DNA from: Hofstenia miamia
Taxonomy: Eukaryota; Xenacoelomorpha; Acoela
NCBI GenBank assembly: GCA_004352715.1
Contig: SCFE01000020.1
Span: forward strand, 1,521,260-1,585,259
Direction: 5' to 3'
Length of the DNA stretch: 64,000 nucleotides
In this document: positions 56,346 through 64,000 of the stretch, in pieces
Layout: each line of letters starts with the position of its first letter
Position numbering within the stretch: position 1 is the first letter of the stretch
The notes under the pieces: model-generated
The model's database searches: none
The model's input: only the letters and a program-made list of their open reading frames with translations
What the model was told of the DNA's origin: nothing
Program-made: the position numbers and the translations under genes

Positions 56346-56452
56346 AAATTCTAAGAAAAAATTGGGAATTCCAGGAATTTTACAAAGTTTCCAGGAAATA
56401 ACATAAAAAGCACGCTTTAGACAGGTAACTGTTCCCAAACTGTTGGTCAGTA

Positions 56453-56454
<2 letters not shown>

Positions 56455-56522
<68 letters not shown>
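56455..56522. repeat. (TA)n microsatellite
   Basis: Long TA array with one TATG interruption. Confidence 0.95.
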
Positions 56523-56525
<3 letters not shown>

Positions 56526-57034
56526 GTATGGAATCACATCGCATTTGCCTTCATAATTCATTGATGAACTACAACTGATAAATTATTATAAATATCATTT
56601 CGTATAAATCAGTAGCTCTTGTTTTCATTTCCATGTGATTCCTAGCAAAAACATAGAATCTGTTTCAGATTATTTTATTTACTTTTATTTTTCCAAATTC
56701 AAAGTGGACCATCTCAAATAAACATATTGAGACTAAGCACTGCTAAGTACTGTATTCTGAAAAAAGTTATGATTTGAGTGCAGCTGATTATATGGAATTG
56801 GTCATAGACATTTAATGATATTTTTTAGTATCTTTAGTAAGAGAGGGACCTCTGGAGCATCCTAAAGAAAATTGACAATGATCTAAAACATCTTTGCAGC
56901 ACTCCATGAGCTGTAATTTTCATTCAAATATTGCTTATTTCAATCTCAATTAATTTTTTGAAAAAGACTAGAATTATATTGAAGTTAAGTTCAAGATTAC
57001 AATTTTTATACTGGGAGAATTTTTTGAAATTTAG

Positions 57035-57307
57035 GGTATAAGTATTTAGATGATTACCTTAATGCCATTGAGCAGTCCTCATATTTATGGTTAAAAGTTA
57101 ATATGAGTAGAGATGAAGCCGTTGCTAGCCTGAATTCTAAAGCTCCCGGATCATTTATAATTCGAAAAAGTACTACATTTGATGGAGCATATGCTTTAGC
57201 TGTCAAGTTTGAATTTAGTGAATCACAGCATCAGATAAAGCACTATCTTATTAACAACACTTCAAATGGAGTTCAACTGATTTCATCTAAAGCAGAACCT
57301 TACTTCT
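57035..57307 (+). CDS. Tensin-like exon, N-terminal half of SH2
   Basis: Acceptor AATTTAG, donor GTAAGT; 273 nt, phase 1 at the end. Encodes SSYLWLKVNMSRDEAVASLN, then APGSFIIRKSTTFDGAYALA and ends SSKAEPYF. This matches the tensin SH2 pattern SREQAI...PGSF.VRDSTTF.GAY.LA ... EPYF. The phosphotyrosine-binding Arg sits in FIIRKS. Tensins link integrin adhesions to actin. The domain recognises phosphotyrosine partners. Upstream actin-binding/phosphatase-like parts are not in the window. Confidence 0.75.
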
Positions 57308-57404
57308 GTAAGTCCAGGGTATTAATTTATTTATATATTGAACCATTGCAGATATAATCATACATATAAACTGGTAAAATATACTTCAATGGACATGTAT
57401 GAAC
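57057..57404. repeat. 348-bp block duplicated at 57777-58124
   Basis: Identical by eye to 57777-58124 at an offset of 720. Both blocks end or begin at single-N joins (57405 and 57776), so this is an unmerged contig overlap or haplotype copy. Confidence 0.9.
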
Positions 57405-57405
57405 N

Positions 57406-57775
57406 ATGTTGATACATTCTGCACTACCGCACCTAGATTTGCTTTGATTTCAGAAGATGAAGAGAATGGTTGATTGACGACGTAATGGTGAATGAGACAG
57501 TCAGTCTGAGGGGTTATTAGTTTTGGTCTTTTGCAGTTGCTGATAGCGAGTAACACTTCTGGATACCGAAGATACCAACGCGCCCATTCTAACAGCTATA
57601 GCACGATAATTGTACCTCTTCACGTACAAGATGTAAATTTGAGCACGCATTGTTGGTGAAATTTCAATAACACGGACTATATTTCAAACTATAATGATAG
57701 TGCTTTTTCAGTGAAAATGTATTGTGTGTAAATCTGGAGTTGTATTAATTTGATTGGCTAAATGAATCTGTTGTA
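57406..57775. other. Short contig between two single Ns
   Basis: A 370-bp piece, mostly a second version of 56000-56345. It separates the two copies of the SH2 exon and is probably misplaced. Confidence 0.7.
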
Positions 57776-57776
57776 N

Positions 57777-58027
57777 CCTTAATGCCATTGAGCAGTCCTC
57801 ATATTTATGGTTAAAAGTTAATATGAGTAGAGATGAAGCCGTTGCTAGCCTGAATTCTAAAGCTCCCGGATCATTTATAATTCGAAAAAGTACTACATTT
57901 GATGGAGCATATGCTTTAGCTGTCAAGTTTGAATTTAGTGAATCACAGCATCAGATAAAGCACTATCTTATTAACAACACTTCAAATGGAGTTCAACTGA
58001 TTTCATCTAAAGCAGAACCTTACTTCT
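57777..58027 (+). CDS. Second copy of tensin-like SH2 exon (partial)
   Basis: Lacks the first 22 bp of the exon because the contig starts at 57777. The rest is identical to 57057-57307 including the GTAAGT donor. Most likely the same genomic exon, with the sequence after 58124 being its true downstream intron. Confidence 0.7.
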
Positions 58028-58124
58028 GTAAGTCCAGGGTATTAATTTATTTATATATTGAACCATTGCAGATATAATCATACATATAAACTGGTAAAAT
58101 ATACTTCAATGGACATGTATGAAC

Positions 58125-61100
58125 AGGTTTTCCTCATATGTTCTCAACTACTAGTATTAATGTACTTTTCTAGTTTCTAGAATCAAATACTTTAAAAACA
58201 GATGTTCAAATTAGGTATTAAAAATTTATCAGTCTAATTTTTTAGGAATTCCCCCACTCAATTAATAAAACAAACTAAAGCAAGGCAAAATATAAACCAA
58301 TCTCACATATTAATGTTGTTAATATTTATTGTGGAAAATTGTATTAATGTGAATATTTTGAAAATTTGATGAACTGACTTACCATTGTAGTTATTACCTC
58401 CACCCTATTATCCAGTGTGAAATTCATCATGAAAACACAAAACTTTAAAAAACAAAGCGCATTTTATGTTGTAAGGTCAGTGAGAGTCATTTTGCAAATA
58501 TTCATTCACTAAATCATGATAAATAATCGACCTTCTATTTGCTTCTAGATCTGTTTTGAAGAAACAAACCTTCAAGAGCAATATAAAGTCGAATATTCAT
58601 AGAGATATTTTTCTATTGGCTTATACCTTTAAATTAGGTTTTTTTAAATAGACACAGTGTTGGAAAAACATAGTTGCTATCAGAAAATGTGAATGTTCGT
58701 TCTGTTTCCTTGGGATTATCACAAACAATGCTTACTGAAACATAATAAATTTTCAAGATACTATTGTTTCTATTCACAAAATGAAAGAGCTTTTTTTCAG
58801 AAACTTAAATTCAAAATATGCATTTATGTGAAGACTGTGGCAAAATGGCAATCTTAATTTTTTTATTTTAATCCATGCAAGCAATGTAAGAAAAAAGCAA
58901 CTGTGATATATTTTGACAGTTACAAACAATGAATGTAACATATTTCACGCCCAAAATTTGCAGACATGTTTATTGGGGGATGTGCACACTATTTTTCACT
59001 TTTTCTTGAATGATATGCACACAATCCAATCTGTAGTTGCTTTGGAAAACAGTCATATTGTATTACTTGTAGATTGTTGCATTTTCTCTAAATGTGTCCT
59101 CTAATCTTTACATTTAGCTTTACACATGGTTTTTCAAGGGCATAAGCAAATGTTCTACTCCCTTATATGTAAAGAATATTTGAAATTAAAAATGCTAGTG
59201 TATTTAGTATTCATATATTGACAATTTTAAAAAATGTGACTGAATGGCATTGTAATATTCATGTAAAGTTTCTAATTAAACTAAATGAATATGACAACCC
59301 TTGTTAAATATTAAGATAAATATTCTGTAAAAATTGTTATGGGATACAAAATTTCTGCTGTTAGGAAACAAATTTTGAAATCATACAATAATGAAATTTC
59401 TGTAATCTCATCTGAAATTCAGGCCCTATCAACTAAAACCAAAGGCATATCACATTTGAATAAGCACAATCAATCATATCATTCTTTTGAATTATTTATT
59501 TAACCATGGAACATGTAGGTTTTCTCAATATTAATACCAATGTTTTTCAAACTATGGCTATATGTGATCAAACTCAAGACATTTTCTGAAAAAAACAACT
59601 AACTCAGATTCATTACATCATTCATTGAGACTAAATTCTATTTATATGCAAATGCAGAACAACATTTGAAGTGACAAAGGCATACTTATTTGTTTCCTTC
59701 AAAGAATATTCCCAAATACTAAAAAACAAAAGTTTTGCAATTTTATTAAAATCTCACCATTGTAAACATTTGATAAAATAGTTAAAAACAATTTATGCAA
59801 TTTATGTAATTATTTACTTTCTAAATCTCCGGCATTTCTTTTTTGGTGACCAGCATTTTCAAATGCAATCAACAATCTATGAGTTTATAAAAGATGAATA
59901 GTGCATCCATACAATTTACTAGTGTAGCCCTTCAAAACCACCCTTGAATTAAAAAACTAAAGGCACATTACTAATATTTAAGGAGTGGAGAGTTATTTAA
60001 ATATATATGTTCTTGCCTAAAACTTGTCAACATTACACTCATGCACTTTGACCAATCAAGGAAACTTTTTCTAAATGTGGAAATCTCACTGTTTAATGTT
60101 AACTAAGTGGTTTTTGTTACAGTAAATTGTAAATCACATGTAATGATATTAATCTCTTAATTATTTCTAGAATAATTTTTCAATTCCATTAATCTTTTGT
60201 GGGTAATAGAATTGCTTTGTGAATCTCCAGAATTCTTTATATGAAGTGTAATTTTTAAACTTTTTCATAACTATTAATGAAATAAAAATTCTTTGAGAAA
60301 TGCATCAACTCAAATTTTCACTTCAATAGTGCATAAGGCATACAAAGCATGTGAATAGTATAAATGATCCATCAACAGTAGTTAATTACAGAGTACAAAC
60401 TTTGTGTGTGTGAGTTCATGTTGATAACAAATTTATGCTGTTGTTGAGACCAAACTAAAAAACAGTCCAGCAAACAATTTGTAATTGTAGGAGTAATTGC
60501 CAGCTGACCCAAATCTTTGATCAATGCACCTTGGGTTTCACTTTGATGGACAAAAACAATCCTCCATCACAGAAGCACCATCCTGAGAATTATTTTAGTG
60601 TCTTTTCTTCATTTAATAAGGCATAGATGACTGAAATTAAAATGGAACCAAGGCTGATCATTAGCAAAATTTACAAAGAATGTGCTATTTATACATGTGC
60701 AAAGCAAATGTAAGCAATGAAGTGAAAATCACTTAACTTAAATATAACTAAATAATAGGACTTAAATGTCTAAGAAATTGATAAAGCTTACTATTCCATT
60801 CTATATATGCTGGCTTTATTGTGCTCAAGGAATGAGAAACCATTCAGTAAGCCTTCCATCCTGATGCACTGTTGCTTCATTTGGAAGAGCTATCACTGTA
60901 ATTCCAAACTTCATTATAAGGACATTATTATTGCTTTCCAAAATCAAAAAATTAAGATGATGAATCAGTTCTATGTTAGTGTTCCAATCATTTACTCAAA
61001 AATTTTCTCAAACTGGTACAGTACAAAAACGTCTGCAAAGTTATCAAAAAAATCAACCTCAACTGGGAAAATCTTACTCTTAGCTATTTCCTAAAAAATA

Positions 61101-63401
61101 CAGAAAAATCTGAACTAAAAAGTATACAAAGTATTAATCTACTCTTAGTCAAATCATATGCCATAATCTCTAACTTCATCTACATCTAAAACAAATATGA
61201 ACATAGACATATAAAGTTGCTTTTCTCAAAATGCCACAAACAGCACTAGCTCAAACCACTTTCAAACTTATGAAGTACCTGATCTCACAACAGAATCACC
61301 AATATCTGTTTTTTATTTGCTTTCTGCCAATGTTGAAAAATGATAAAGCTACTCCATGAAATACCTGAAATTCTAACTAGCACTCCCATCTGCATAATTT
61401 CAATCTTTTTTCTTGGATACAACACTATCAAACTTTGAATTACAAAAACAAAATGTCTGAAACTCACTCAACAAACCTATTTTGAAATGTTCATATAGCT
61501 TATTCCTAAGAAGATGAAAAATTGCAAACTATTTCAATCCACATTGGCAGCATCTTGACTTATAGAGAATCACAAAACAACAAATCTGAAAAACAAAGAA
61601 ACATTTGAATAACACCACTACATACACTTCTAAAAAAATATTTGACATTGAAATAAGCATGCAAAGCTATAGTAAGGAGGAGTTAGAGGCACTAATGTTG
61701 TTTCAACAATACAGATTAAAACCTTTCCTTACTCCACAAGAGAAGATGAAATGTTTGTGTTCCTCATCCATTTCTCACCAGAATTTAAGAGAAAATAAGT
61801 GAACTTTACACTTAGCACTAATAATAACATTCTGAAAATATAAATATCTTGAAAAATAAGATTGGAAAATATTCTAAAATTCCTATAAAAAGTACATGAA
61901 ATTTCAAAAATTGAGCAAAAACTTTTTAGAAACTTTTCAAATTTATTTTCAACAAATGTATTGCTGCTTCAGTTATCTTTCTATTGAGCACTATGAGGTG
62001 CCAAGAAATTTTTAAAGATAAAATATTATCACATATGTGTATAATGCTAAATAATCAAAGAGTCTTTATCTGTAATGATATGGATGATTTTAGAGATGGA
62101 ATGCTAAGTAAATCACTGAGTTTGGCACCCAACATGCAAGAAATCTGTTACCTTCAAATCAATTTATTACTCTAGGCAATTTATAATTTTTGAGTTCTAA
62201 AATTGCCCATGTAGAATGCTACTTCTCTCAAATTTTAGTGGCAGTTCAACACAAGATCTGGCATTTGATGTCTGAACTACATGTAATAAAATGCGATCTA
62301 TATTTCTTGATGAACTTCTTCCTGCAGATATCAAACTATCTACAATTCAACAGCAAATCACAAAATTAACTAGTAAAAACAAACATAGGTAGTAATGTTA
62401 AAAATGTATCACTATATTTTAGACACAATTTTTAGGGTATTTCTTGAGATTTCAAACTTCTACTAACACATAGCAATGAAAACACAAGATAGCAGTACAG
62501 GACACATCTGCACAATAGCAAAATGATATCTGCGACTAAATTTACAAAGTTGATCAATCACACTGCTTAACCTGTCAATGAAAAGAGATAATATAAACTG
62601 AGTACCTACTCTTTTTTTCACACTGGGTTACCTCCTCCTTACAATATATGCTCTAAAAATACGTGTGACATGGATTATTCTATTTCAATGTAAAAACTAA
62701 GTATGTTGACATCCAATTGGGTATCAAAACCAATTCTAGAGTCCAAAAAGAAGTGGTTATACCAACTTCTACCTTGGTTAATGAATATTTTTCAACAAAA
62801 ATATTGAAGCTGGTATCATGAGAAAACCAGTTTACAATATAAAATTAGATGCATTTAGTGTGGGGAACAAGGAAATGTTAAAAGCAATTGTAAAGCCATT
62901 GTTTATGCTATTCATGATAAAATCTTCTTCACTGCTGAGGATTTTGAAATTATCCTAAAAGAAATCAGTGAAGAGAATTTGAACTAAGATGAGCAGTGGT
63001 CTGAAATATTGCATTCTGATTGATTGTTAATTCTAGTTAAGCCATTTATTTACATAAATTTGCAAAATGGCAGTATTCATTCTGCTGCATGCTGTTTGAC
63101 AATATTTACCATTAAGCCAGTTGCAATATAAATAGCACAAGAAGCTAGCATTGATCACTAATTCCAGAGTGAAAGGATGGAGTTGATAATACTCTATTGT
63201 AGTGAATCAGTGCTTAAAAACCAGAGATGTTGATTCAGACCTGCCCTTTTTTATTTGATGTCAGCTATGATGCACTTTATTCAGTTGTTTACCATCACTA
63301 GCTTAATTTAATTATTATACATCATGCTGTGGTAGTAATTGTTATTCACATTAGATTATTTTCCTAGCAGTCAATTCTACCTATTACATAAGCCTTCTAC
63401 A
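58125..63401. other. Long AT-rich stretch, nothing supported
   Basis: I read this 5.3-kb stretch for tensin exons (rest of SH2, PTB), transposase motifs and inverted repeats and saw none. Open frames at 60807-61094 and 61605-61802 have no family features. It may be a long intron of the tensin-like gene. Confidence 0.45.
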
Positions 63402-63423
63402 AATATATATATATATATATATA
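63402..63423. repeat. (TA)n array bordering terminal gap
   Basis: TA array that runs into the N run. Confidence 0.95.
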
Positions 63424-64000
63424 NNNNNNNNNNNNNNNNNNNNNNNNNNNNNNNNNNNNNNNNNNNNNNNNNNNNNNNNNNNNNNNNNNNNNNNNNNNNN
63501 NNNNNNNNNNNNNNNNNNNNNNNNNNNNNNNNNNNNNNNNNNNNNNNNNNNNNNNNNNNNNNNNNNNNNNNNNNNNNNNNNNNNNNNNNNNNNNNNNNNN
63601 NNNNNNNNNNNNNNNNNNNNNNNNNNNNNNNNNNNNNNNNNNNNNNNNNNNNNNNNNNNNNNNNNNNNNNNNNNNNNNNNNNNNNNNNNNNNNNNNNNNN
63701 NNNNNNNNNNNNNNNNNNNNNNNNNNNNNNNNNNNNNNNNNNNNNNNNNNNNNNNNNNNNNNNNNNNNNNNNNNNNNNNNNNNNNNNNNNNNNNNNNNNN
63801 NNNNNNNNNNNNNNNNNNNNNNNNNNNNNNNNNNNNNNNNNNNNNNNNNNNNNNNNNNNNNNNNNNNNNNNNNNNNNNNNNNNNNNNNNNNNNNNNNNNN
63901 NNNNNNNNNNNNNNNNNNNNNNNNNNNNNNNNNNNNNNNNNNNNNNNNNNNNNNNNNNNNNNNNNNNNNNNNNNNNNNNNNNNNNNNNNNNNNNNNNNNN
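63424..64000. other. Assembly gap (N to window end)
   Basis: N from 63424 to the end of the window. Confidence 0.95.

Noticed and set aside
60807-62175. ORFs in the 3' spacer tested as tensin PTB exons
   Set aside because: No PTB-like pattern and no consistent splice sites.
1-64000. CRISPR arrays, operons, ribosome binding sites, tRNA and rRNA genes
   Set aside because: None seen; introns, TA transposons and LTR/LINE elements show a eukaryotic nuclear genome.

Overview
The window is a draft-assembly piece of an AT-rich animal genome, most likely an invertebrate. Two things show this: a split, intron-containing gene for a ClC-6-type chloride/proton exchanger, and exons for a tensin-type SH2 domain, which is an animal-specific combination. 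I cannot name the species. No bacterial operon, CRISPR array, tRNA or rRNA was seen. The assembly is rough. It has two 1000-N placeholder gaps, a 361-N gap, a terminal N run, one 21-N gap and six single-N contig joins. Several joins sit next to near-identical duplicated blocks, as expected from unresolved haplotypes.

Layout. 0.8-8.1 kb: minus-strand LTR retrotransposons of one family. They have about 1.1-kb LTRs with TG...CA ends, a primer-binding site, a polypurine tract, a Gag-like frame, and an unidentified frame abutting the 3' LTR. A diverged relative lies at 7.5-8.1 kb. 8.1-16 kb: transposon relics (hAT, two Tc1-like, a hAT MITE with a perfect 8-bp target duplication) in AT-rich spacer. 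16.3-42.7 kb: the ClC-6-like gene on the + strand. I mapped 17 exons by protein family match and splice phase, plus one tentative N-terminal exon; introns range from 41 nt to more than 9 kb. Its introns hold MITEs, a complete Tc1 element, TA microsatellites, a G-rich tract and a perfect 29-bp hairpin. 44.5-50.2 kb: a 5'-truncated LINE reverse transcriptase on the minus strand, interrupted by a hAT MITE with 8-bp target duplication, then a possible promoter plus signal-peptide first exon near 47.7-47.9 kb. 51.6-58.1 kb: two exons of a tensin-like SH2 domain whose splice phases join perfectly but whose order on the strand is reversed, with two Tc1-type relics between them and a duplicated copy of the upstream exon. 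58.1-63.4 kb: AT-rich, no supported gene.

The only substantially readable cellular gene is the ClC-6 homologue. In this family the protein is a late-endosomal 2Cl-/H+ exchanger. The gating glutamate, the proton glutamate and the GSGIPE selectivity motif are all visible, so the locus looks functional. However, exons for part of the N-terminal region and most of the second CBS domain were not found. The tensin-like gene is represented only by its SH2 region. Nearly everything else recognisable is transposon-derived.
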